A stretch of 5,277 nt of DNA from positions 1 through 5,277 of the forward strand of contig DAOVHN010000213.1 in the NCBI GenBank assembly GCA_030671915.1, given 5' to 3'. Source of the stretch: Pseudomonadota bacterium (GTDB lineage Bacteria > Pseudomonadota > Alphaproteobacteria > UBA8366 > JADFVY01). This document shows, piece after piece, positions 1 through 4,407 of the stretch. The position numbers and the translations under genes were made by a program. Each line of letters begins with the position of its first letter. Position 1 is the stretch's first letter. The notes under the pieces are model-generated. The model was given only the letters and a program-made list of their open reading frames with translations, was not told the DNA's origin and ran no database searches.

Positions 1-393
1 CGCAAGGAGCTGCCGGGCCACCTGGTCAACCGCCTGACCGCCGCCCTGTTCCGCGAGGCCGTGCATCTGATTGCCGAGGACGTGGCCGATGTCGAGGATA
101 TCGACAAGGCCATTGCCTTCGGGCCTGGCCCACGCCTGGCGCTGGCCGGTCCCTTCTTGAACTACCATCTGGGCGGCGGTGCCGGGGGCATCGAACATTA
201 CATGCGCCACCTCGGCCCCAGTCAGGTCGCCCGCTGGAAGTCGCTGGGCGACCCGGACCTGACCGACGAGGTTGTGACGAAGATCGTCGACGGCGTAAAA
301 CGCGAGACGGCGGGACGTTCCATCGCCGAACTGGCAGCAGAGAGGGATGAAGGCCTGCTACGGCTGCTGGAGATTGTCGGTCGAGGGTCATGA
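1..393 (+). CDS. 3-hydroxyacyl-CoA dehydrogenase family protein, C-terminal part (5' end outside window)
   Basis: The reading frame is open from the first base and ends at TGA 391-393, giving 130 codons. The visible part reads RKELPGHLVNRLTAAL..., then REAVHLIAEDVADVEDIDKAIAFGPGPRLALAGP and a Gly-rich NYHLGGGAGG segment. This matches the helical C-terminal dimerisation and substrate domain of 3-hydroxyacyl-CoA dehydrogenases. It most resembles the short (about 310 residue) subgroup that includes L-carnitine dehydrogenase-like enzymes, in which a PGxxxNR helix and a GPGxRxAxxGP segment are typical. Such enzymes oxidise a 3-hydroxy group with NAD+ in the cytoplasm. The Rossmann domain and catalytic His lie upstream, so the substrate (acyl-CoA, carnitine or another hydroxy acid) cannot be assigned. 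The gene converges on the tRNA-Gln gene and ends eight bases before a hairpin terminator. Family call is firm, substrate open. Confidence 0.85.
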   Translation, partial: RKELPGHLVNRLTAALFREAVHLIAEDVADVEDIDKAIAFGPGPRLALAGPFLNYHLGGGAGGIEHYMRHLGPSQVARWKSLGDPDLTDEVVTKIVDGVKRETAGRSIAELAAERDEGLLRLLEIVGRGS

Positions 394-400
394 TGAAACA

Positions 401-430
401 AAAAAACCCCGGTGCAAACCGGGGCTTTTT
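401..430. terminator. Bidirectional intrinsic terminator between the dehydrogenase gene and tRNA-Gln
   Basis: A perfect 7-bp stem, CCCCGGT (407-413) and ACCGGGG (418-424), closes a GCAA loop. It is flanked by an A-run on the left (401-406) and a T-run on the right (426-430). Read rightwards it follows the dehydrogenase stop by eight bases and ends in CTTTTT. Read leftwards it follows the tRNA 3' end by about seven bases and ends in TTTTTT. The symmetry fits use by both convergent units. Confidence 0.85.
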
Positions 431-437
431 GGATTTT

Positions 438-511
438 TGGCTGGGGGAGCTGGATTCGAACCAACACTGACGGAGTCAGAGTCCGTAGTCCTACCGTTAG
501 ACGATCCCCCA
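438..511 (-). tRNA. tRNA-Gln (anticodon CTG)
   Basis: On the minus strand this stretch folds as a complete 74-nt tRNA with an encoded CCA (complement of 438-440). The acceptor arm is TGGGGGA paired with TCCCCCA, followed by discriminator G. The U1-A72 pair and G73 are glutamine tRNA identity features. The D-arm contains TCTAACGGTAGGA. The anticodon stem ACGGA/TCCGT encloses CTCTGAC, giving anticodon CTG, which reads CAG. The T-arm has GGTTCGAATCC, the standard TTCGAAT loop. It carries its own probable promoter to the right and a terminator to the left, so it looks like a single-gene unit. I saw no adjoining second tRNA and no sign of an integrated element at its 3' end. Confidence 0.96.
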
Positions 512-528
512 TCGGGCCGTTACGGTAA

Positions 529-540
529 CCGCGAAAGCGG
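529..540. other. Small GNRA-loop hairpin in the tRNA-Gln leader region
   Basis: CCGC (529-532), GAAA (533-536) and GCGG (537-540) form a compact hairpin. On the + strand it is followed by GCTTTTAT, so it could weakly stop rightward read-through. On the minus strand it would sit at the 5' end of the tRNA precursor that RNase P removes. The stem has only four pairs, so it may be chance. Confidence 0.3.
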
Positions 541-546
541 GCTTTT

Positions 547-577
547 ATCATATAGTGCCGCGGGTTTGAAGCCCCAA
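547..577 (-). promoter_or_regulatory. Candidate sigma-70-type promoter for tRNA-Gln
   Basis: On the minus strand, TTGGGG (577-572) lies 17 bases before TATATG (554-549), inside the AT-rich string TATATGATAAAAG. This would start a transcript near 542, with a leader of about 30 bases before the mature tRNA 5' end at 511. The -35 matches only its TTG core. The assignment rests on position, spacing and the AT-rich -10. Confidence 0.45.
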
Positions 578-665
578 GATTTGCAAAAATTATCTTCCCT
601 GATGTACGGGGCCGGGGTTTGCGCTAGGATGACCCCGAATGTAACGGCGGCGGTAGCCTGCCGGA

Positions 666-1748
666 ATGGATTTTGGGGGACAGGTGGCCTTATCCACCGG
701 ACCGGAACCGCGTCGCCAAGGCGACCAGCGGAGGCATACGGGACCGCGCCGTAACGGGCGGCGCAGGCAGGGTCTTTGCGCCGCGCTGGATCTGGGCACG
801 AACAACTGCCGCCTGCTGGTCGCCCGGCCGGCGGCCGGCGGGTTCCACATCGTCGACGCCTTTTCCCGCGTGGTGCGCTTGGGCGAGGGGCTGGAGGAGA
901 CCGGCCGCTTGTCGGAATTGGCGATGAAGCGCACGATCGATGCGCTGCGCGTCTGCGCCACGAAAATCCGGCGGCGCGGTGTGGCGCATGGGCGTTATGT
1001 CGCCACGGCGGCTTGCCGTAATGCCGAAAATTGCGATGAGTTCATTGTCCGGATCGAGGACGAAACCGGCCTCCATATCGAAACCATCTCGGCCGAGGAA
1101 GAGGCGCGGCTTACCGTCGCCGGCTGTTTCCCGCTGCTCGATGGCGACACCCCGCGATCGCTGGTCTTCGACATCGGCGGCGGCAGCACCGAGGTCATGT
1201 GGTTGGCCGGCAACGGCGATGCCCAGGAAATGATCGACTGGATATCCATGCCGTTCGGCGTCGTCTCCCTGACCGAACGCTTCGGCCAAGGGCCCTTCGA
1301 AGCCACCGCCTGGGAGGCCATTATCGAGGAATTGCTGGACCAACTGGCGCCTTTTTGCGAGGCGCACGGCATATCCGGCCATGTGGGGAAGGCGGGCGTC
1401 CAGATGCTGGGATCGTCGGGCACGGTGACGACGCTGGCGGGGTTGACGCTGGGACTGGAGCGTTACGACCGTTCGCGGGTCGACGGCTCGATCCTGGAAT
1501 TCGGCGATGTACATTCGCTGGCGGCCAGCCTCAGCGCCATGACCGCCGAAGACCGCGCCGCCCATCCCTGCATCGGCAGCGACCGGGCCGACATGATGGC
1601 CGCCGGCTGTGCGATCCTGGAAGCGATCTGCCGGCGCTGGCCCGTCGGGCGGCTGCGGGTTGCCGACCGCGGGGTGCGCGAGGGAATTCTGGTCGATCTT
1701 ATGGGACGCAAGGCAACACCTGGCGCGGCGCATAATGGCGGCCGGTAA
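666..1748 (+). CDS. ppx: Ppx/GppA family exopolyphosphatase / pppGpp phosphohydrolase
   Basis: A 360-residue protein of the ASKHA-fold Ppx/GppA family. These cytoplasmic enzymes remove terminal phosphate from inorganic polyphosphate, or convert pppGpp to ppGpp. The landmarks are in order: the first phosphate-binding loop [11 protein letters not shown] (residues 42-52), TAACRNAEN (114-122), ISAEEEARL (141-149) where Glu145 aligns with the usual catalytic Glu, the second phosphate loop DIGGGSTE (169-176), [11 protein letters not shown] (249-259) and [10 protein letters not shown] (333-342). The length fits the short single-module alphaproteobacterial form, without the long C-terminal extension of E. 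coli PPX. Residues 13-36 are a basic, Arg-rich tail before the fold. The ATG at 666 lacks a clear Shine-Dalgarno site, and GTG 684 is a possible alternative start only three bases after GGGGGA. It leads a probable operon and its 3' end overlaps rlmE by 14 bases. Sequence alone does not separate PPX from GPPA activity. Confidence 0.93.
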   Translation: MDFGGQVALSTGPEPRRQGDQRRHTGPRRNGRRRQGLCAALDLGTNNCRLLVARPAAGGFHIVDAFSRVVRLGEGLEETGRLSELAMKRTIDALRVCATKIRRRGVAHGRYVATAACRNAENCDEFIVRIEDETGLHIETISAEEEARLTVAGCFPLLDGDTPRSLVFDIGGGSTEVMWLAGNGDAQEMIDWISMPFGVVSLTERFGQGPFEATAWEAIIEELLDQLAPFCEAHGISGHVGKAGVQMLGSSGTVTTLAGLTLGLERYDRSRVDGSILEFGDVHSLAASLSAMTAEDRAAHPCIGSDRADMMAAGCAILEAICRRWPVGRLRVADRGVREGILVDLMGRKATPGAAHNGGR

Positions 1749-2451
1749 AAAGGGACCTTCGGGGCGTGGCGCACCGCGGCAGCCCCATGTGCGCGTCAAG
1801 ACCGCCAAGGGCCGCAAGCTTTCCTCCAAGCTGTGGCTGGAGCGCCAGCTGAACGATCCCTATGTGGCAAAGGCGAAAAGGCTGGGTTACCGCAGCCGCG
1901 CCGCCTTCAAACTGGCCGAAATCGACGACAAGTACAAATTCCTCAAGCCCGGCGGCCGCGTGGTCGATCTCGGCGCCGCGCCCGGCGGCTGGGTGCAGGT
2001 GGCGCTGGAACGGGTCGGGGCCAAGGGCCGGGTCGTCGGCATCGATCTGCAGGAAATCGAGCCGATTGCCAGGGCCGAACTGCTGGTGGGCGATTTCCTG
2101 GACGAGGATGCGCCCGACCGCCTGCGTACGCTGCTGGACGGGCCGGCCGATGTGGTGCTCAGCGACATGGCGGCCCCCTCCACAGGCCATGCGGCGACCG
2201 ACCATCTGCGCATCATGGCGCTGGCCGAGGCTGCGCTGGACTTCGCGCTGGAGGTGCTGGCCCCCGGCGGAACCTTCGTCGCCAAGGTGCTGCAGGGCGG
2301 CAGCGAGCGCGGCCTGCTGGAGACGATGCGCCGGAACTTCACCAAGGTCGCCCACGTCAAGCCACCCGCCAGCCGCAAGGACTCCGCCGAGCTTTATGTG
2401 GTCGCGACGGGATTCCGCGGCGGCCAGGATGAACCGGAGAGCCGAAAATGA
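1735..2451 (+). CDS. rlmE: 23S rRNA (uridine-2'-O)-methyltransferase RlmE (FtsJ/RrmJ)
   Basis: This 238-residue protein uses S-adenosylmethionine to methylate the 2'-O of one uridine in the 23S rRNA A-loop (U2552 in E. coli numbering), a late step in large-subunit assembly. The SAM-binding motif I is [11 protein letters not shown] (residues 76-86), and Asp104 in GIDL follows strand 2. The family's K-D-K-E tetrad is complete: Lys59 in SRAAFKL, Asp144 in [10 protein letters not shown], Lys184 in FVAKVLQG and Glu219 in [11 protein letters not shown]. Its spacing nearly matches E. coli K38-D124-K164-E199. A basic N-terminal tail (about residues 5-32) may touch rRNA. I chose ATG 1735 because MAAGKKG... 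leads directly into that tail. An in-frame ATG at 1609 would add 42 residues that merely read ppx in another frame. There is no strong Shine-Dalgarno site, so translation is probably coupled to ppx. The stop overlaps the HIT start as ATGA. Confidence 0.96.
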   Translation: MAAGKKGPSGRGAPRQPHVRVKTAKGRKLSSKLWLERQLNDPYVAKAKRLGYRSRAAFKLAEIDDKYKFLKPGGRVVDLGAAPGGWVQVALERVGAKGRVVGIDLQEIEPIARAELLVGDFLDEDAPDRLRTLLDGPADVVLSDMAAPSTGHAATDHLRIMALAEAALDFALEVLAPGGTFVAKVLQGGSERGLLETMRRNFTKVAHVKPPASRKDSAELYVVATGFRGGQDEPESRK

Positions 2452-2867
2452 GCAACGATCCGGACTGCATCTTCTGCAAGATCGTCGCCGGCGACATCCC
2501 GTGCTTTAAGCTGCACGAGGACGGAGACACCATCGCCTTCATGGACGTCAACCCGGTCAATCCGGGCCATGCGCTGATCGTTCATAAGGCGCATCACAAG
2601 GACCTGTTCGAAATCCCGGCCGATAACATCGCCCCCGTCACACAGACCGCGCAAAAAGTGGCCAAGGCCGTGCAGGCCACGCTGTCGCCCCCCGGCATGA
2701 ACCTGTTGCAATGCAACGGCCCGGCCGCCAAGCAGTCGGTCATGCATTTCCACATGCATGTCATCCCCCGCCATATGGAGGACGGCCTGACCATGAACTG
2801 GGAACTCGTCCAGGGCGACCTGGAAGAAATCGGCAAGCTGGCGGAGAGAATCCGCGGCAATATGTAG
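2448..2867 (+). CDS. HIT family (Hint-like) nucleotide-binding hydrolase
   Basis: A 139-residue histidine-triad protein of typical length. The signature is HFHMHVIPR (residues 100-108), with His102 the expected nucleophile, and Asn90 in [10 protein letters not shown] precedes it as in the active site of Hint enzymes. The N-terminal [12 protein letters not shown] (7-18) gives Cys7 and Cys10, which with His49 or His50 and His100 resemble the zinc-site pattern of many bacterial Hit proteins. [15 protein letters not shown] (33-47) is the family core. Such proteins hydrolyse AMP-linked substrates such as nucleoside phosphoramidates; the in vivo substrate is usually unknown. The usual AAGQ before the triad is AAKQ here, a mild departure. 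ATG 2448 overlaps the rlmE stop by four bases, and GGAG at 2436-2439 is a good Shine-Dalgarno site. It is probably the last gene of the ppx-rlmE operon. Confidence 0.95.
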   Translation: MSNDPDCIFCKIVAGDIPCFKLHEDGDTIAFMDVNPVNPGHALIVHKAHHKDLFEIPADNIAPVTQTAQKVAKAVQATLSPPGMNLLQCNGPAAKQSVMHFHMHVIPRHMEDGLTMNWELVQGDLEEIGKLAERIRGNM

Positions 2868-2868
2868 A

Positions 2869-2895
2869 GGGTGGCTGGGCCTGTTCGCTCCACCC
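2869..2895. other. Inverted repeat just after the HIT gene
   Basis: GGGTGG (2869-2874) pairs perfectly with CCACCC (2890-2895) around a 15-base loop, beginning two bases after the HIT stop codon. There is no T-run, so it is not a canonical terminator. It could protect the mRNA end or assist factor-dependent termination of the + strand operon. Confidence 0.35.
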
Positions 2896-2901
2896 CGACA
2901 C

Positions 2902-2925
2902 ATCCCTCGACAGGCTCAGGACGAG
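2902..2925. repeat. Probable copy of a dispersed intergenic repeat (CTCGACAGGCTCAGGACGAG)
   Basis: The non-coding gap between two convergent genes contains CTCGACAGGCTCAGGACGAG (2906-2925). It closely resembles a short sequence I recall as abundant between genes in many GC-rich proteobacteria, usually written TTCGACAGGCTCAGGACGAA with a preceding TCC. Its ends CTCG and CGAG are inverted repeats. Only one copy is visible here, so calling it a repeat rests on memory, not on this window. Confidence 0.5.
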
Positions 2926-2969
2926 ACCACTCGACCTCCGCCGCGCCCGGAAAACACCGGACGCCCGAA

Positions 2970-3416
2970 CTACTCCAGATGCGCCGGTATTTCGTGATCG
3001 GGCAGGTTGGTCAGGTCCTTGGCGACTTCGCCGGCGACCAGGGCCCTGGCGTGCTGGCCCAGGGCCGAGCGCAGGCCGCCCAGCGCCTGCGGTGGGGCCA
3101 CAAGAATCAGCGCCTCGTATTTCTTCTGCAGCGCCGCCTCCTCCAGCGCGCCGGCGACCGATTTTGCGAATTGCTCCTTGGCGTAGCGGTGCCAATCGAC
3201 GCGTGGTTCCATGGCGTGGCGCGCGGCATTGGCGCTCTCCTGCACGCGGCCGGGACGATCGGCGCCGATGTCGCGGGTCGGCGCGCGGGCTTCCGGGTCG
3301 CTGAAGCATTTAGCCGAGGCAGGCGTGAGCGGGGCGTTCGCGCCGATTCGCTCGAGCAGGCGGGCCTTGGCGCCATCGGCGACAAGGATCCAGGTAGTGA
3401 CGGGCTTGGTTGGCAT
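2970..3416 (-). CDS. Host attachment protein family (PF10116-like, baeRF-type fold)
   Basis: A 148-residue soluble protein without a signal peptide or membrane segment. The N-terminal TTWILVADGAKARLLE (residues 7-22) and the C-terminal run EALILVAPPQALGGLRSAL, then EVAKDLTNLPDHEIPAHL at the end, match the family annotated 'protein required for attachment to host cells'. Comparative work relates that family to bacterial relatives of the archaeo-eukaryotic release factor middle domain. The middle (about residues 25-75) is charged and less conserved. The family name comes from plant-associated bacteria and does not prove attachment here; the biochemical role is unknown, and ribosome- or RNA-related action is an inference from the fold. 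ATG 3416 has a good GGGAG Shine-Dalgarno site (complement of 3423-3427). A weak promoter candidate, TTCGGC with 16 bases to GAATAT, lies at 3469-3442. It converges on the HIT gene, and a terminator separates it from the gene upstream. Confidence 0.85.
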   Translation of the reverse strand: MPTKPVTTWILVADGAKARLLERIGANAPLTPASAKCFSDPEARAPTRDIGADRPGRVQESANAARHAMEPRVDWHRYAKEQFAKSVAGALEEAALQKKYEALILVAPPQALGGLRSALGQHARALVAGEVAKDLTNLPDHEIPAHLE

Positions 3417-3500
3417 TATCGGCTCCCATTCGCGAAAGGGGATATTCTGTCGATCCTTTAGAGGCCGAATCAGTGAGAGGCGCCTTGAGGCAGGTCAAAA

Positions 3501-3527
3501 GAAAGGGCGCCAGTGAAGCGCCCTTTC
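3501..3527 (-). terminator. Strong intrinsic terminator after the acidic exported protein gene
   Basis: GAAAGGGCGC (3501-3510) and GCGCCCTTTC (3518-3527) form a perfect 10-bp stem with a 7-base loop. Read on the minus strand, the stem runs into TTTCTTTTG, the expected U-rich tail. It lies 20 bases beyond the stop of the acidic protein gene. It should insulate that gene from the host-attachment gene downstream on the same strand, so these two are probably separate transcription units. Confidence 0.85.
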
Positions 3528-3539
3528 CACATTATCCCG

Positions 3540-3556
3540 CCGGAATATCATTCCGG
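3540..3556 (-). other. Hairpin spanning the stop codon of the acidic protein gene
   Basis: CCGGAAT (3540-3546) and ATTCCGG (3550-3556) are perfect inverted repeats around a three-base loop. The TGA stop of the minus-strand gene (3550-3548) lies at the loop. No T-run follows, so this is separate from the terminator 12 bases further on. It may stabilise the mRNA 3' end or affect termination of translation; the role is not shown. Confidence 0.45.
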
Positions 3557-4252
3557 ATTAATAATGTCCGCGATGTCCTGTTCGGAATCGTGGACAACGT
3601 CGCTATGGGTAAAGTCTTCCGATTTCCCGTCCAGCAGGCTGTTGACGGCATCCACCACCGTGGCGTCGATCAACCCGTCCTTGTTGGCCGCGTCTTCCAG
3701 ATCGCCGGCGGCGTCTCCGGCGGCCGCGTCTGCCCCGGCTGTAAGCGTGTCCGCGTCGGTCTGCAAATCGGCTTTGTCCTCTTCCAGGTCGGCGACCTGG
3801 TCTTCCAAATCCTGCTTGTCCGTTTCGTAGTCCGAATCCTCGGGATCGAGAAGGCCGATCTGTTCCTCGAGATCGGCGATCTGGCCATCGATCACCGCGA
3901 TATCGGCCATAATCGCATCATAGGCTTCCCAGTCCACCAGCGCATATTCCGCCTCATAGACGACCATGGCGTCCATATAGGCGGCCAGCATGCCGACCTT
4001 CGATTTCGAGTTGGCGTGCTCCAGTCCGTTAGCCGAGGCATGCGCCGCGTTCAGCGACCCCATGGCGGATGCCAGATTGCCGTTGCCGTTGCTGGTGGCA
4101 GCGCTTTGTGTCTGGCCGTTGCCTTTGCCCGGATTTCCGTCCTTGCCGTAGGCGTTTCCGGCGGCCGACGGCGAGGCCGAGAACCCCACTGCGCCGACTA
4201 TCAGCGCGGCCATGGCGAAATAGCCCAGCCCTGTTCCTGCTCCTGTTTTCAT
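3548..4252 (-). CDS. Unrecognised exported, highly acidic coiled-coil protein (no Arg, no Cys)
   Basis: A 234-residue protein whose family I do not recognise. Residues 1-34 look like a Sec signal peptide: Lys2, a hydrophobic stretch at about 9-24, and Ala-rich cleavage options near 26, 31 and 34. Then comes a Gly/Asn/Ser/Ala-rich linker (33-76, including GNGQTQSAATSNGNGN). Residues 118-170 keep a heptad pattern, with Ile, Leu or Tyr at every d position (121, 128, 135, 142, 149, 156, 163, 170) and Ile118, Ile125, Ile132 and Val153 at a positions. A DPEDSD break at 136-141 suggests a helical hairpin. The tail has an Ala/Asp-rich stretch and NKDGLID (190-196), a degenerate EF-hand-like string. 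I count 46 Asp/Glu against 9 Lys and no Arg. The start has a strong Shine-Dalgarno site, and the gene has its own candidate promoter and terminator. It is probably periplasmic or secreted; the longer antisense frame lacks such support. Confidence 0.82.
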   Translation of the reverse strand: MKTGAGTGLGYFAMAALIVGAVGFSASPSAAGNAYGKDGNPGKGNGQTQSAATSNGNGNLASAMGSLNAAHASANGLEHANSKSKVGMLAAYMDAMVVYEAEYALVDWEAYDAIMADIAVIDGQIADLEEQIGLLDPEDSDYETDKQDLEDQVADLEEDKADLQTDADTLTAGADAAAGDAAGDLEDAANKDGLIDATVVDAVNSLLDGKSEDFTHSDVVHDSEQDIADIINPE

Positions 4253-4258
4253 GATTTG

Positions 4259-4266
4259 CTTCCCCT
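4259..4266 (-). promoter_or_regulatory. Strong ribosome binding site for the acidic exported protein
   Basis: On the minus strand AGGGGAAG lies six bases before ATG 4252, close to the ideal anti-16S match and spacing. It fixes the start codon and supports the minus frame over the overlapping open frame on the + strand. Confidence 0.75.
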
Positions 4267-4267
4267 A

Positions 4268-4285
4268 AAAATTTAACGAAATTTT
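4268..4285. promoter_or_regulatory. AT-rich dyad (possible operator) between RBS and promoter of the acidic protein gene
   Basis: AAAATTT (4268-4274) and AAATTTT (4279-4285) are perfect inverted repeats around AACG. Flanking CTA and TAG nearly extend the symmetry, with one extra A on the left. In this GC-rich DNA such an AT island stands out. Its right arm overlaps the proposed -10, so a bound repressor could block transcription. It could equally be a simple AT-rich initiation region. Confidence 0.35.
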
Positions 4286-4309
4286 AGTGAAACACATATT
4301 AGTGGCGAA
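4281..4309 (-). promoter_or_regulatory. Candidate promoter for the acidic exported protein gene
   Basis: On the minus strand TTCGCC (4309-4304) is 17 bases before TAAAAT (4286-4281). This would place the transcript start near 4274 and give a short leader carrying the ribosome binding site. The -10 is good and the -35 weak. TAATAT (4301-4296) is an alternative -10 without a matching -35. Confidence 0.35.
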
Positions 4310-4351
4310 AATCAATCCTGGAGGCGGCAATCCGTCACGCACCGCGGGGCC

Positions 4352-4379
4352 TTGGCAGGGCACGAATCCTGTGTATGAT
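4352..4379 (+). promoter_or_regulatory. Probable sigma-70 promoter for guaB
   Basis: TTGGCA (4352-4357) is separated by 16 bases from TATGAT (4374-4379). Each box matches the vegetative consensus at five of six positions or close to it. Transcription would start near 4386, leaving a leader of about 22 bases that holds the ribosome binding site. It sits in the 155-base divergent region shared with the acidic protein gene. Confidence 0.6.
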
Positions 4380-4394
4380 GCGGCGACTTTCAAC

Positions 4395-4402
4395 GGGGGT
4401 GA
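4395..4402 (+). promoter_or_regulatory. Ribosome binding site of guaB
   Basis: GGGGGTGA ends five bases before ATG 4408, a near match to GGAGGTGA. It fixes the start codon in agreement with the conserved N-terminus of the product. Confidence 0.75.
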
Positions 4403-4407
4403 TATAT

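Noticed and set aside
438..511. tRNA-Gln as an attachment site of an integrated element
   Set aside because: No integrase gene and no duplicate of the tRNA 3' end seen in the window; the flanks are housekeeping genes.
347..754. + strand open frame running across the terminator and tRNA-Gln
   Set aside because: It reads through a structured tRNA gene and a terminator; translation of the tRNA antisense strand is not meaningful.
1609..1734. Extended RlmE start at ATG 1609
   Set aside because: The 42 extra residues are an alternative-frame reading of the conserved ppx C-terminus, and ATG 1735 gives the usual family length.
690..1829. Long minus-strand open frame (379 codons), longer than ppx itself
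   Set aside because: It lies antisense to ppx, has no recognisable motif, and its composition is that of a GC-rich shadow frame. The + strand frame carries all Ppx/GppA motifs.
1699..2355. Minus-strand open frame (218 codons) over rlmE
   Set aside because: It is antisense to a fully conserved methyltransferase with an intact K-D-K-E tetrad; no support of its own.
2947..2960. CCGG-aaaaca-CCGG as a terminator for the host-attachment gene
   Set aside because: Only four base pairs and no T-run on either strand.
3410..4276. + strand open frame (288 codons) over the acidic protein gene
   Set aside because: It has no Shine-Dalgarno site or family motif and runs through the terminator hairpin and the divergent promoter. 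The minus frame has a signal peptide, strong RBS, heptads and a terminator.
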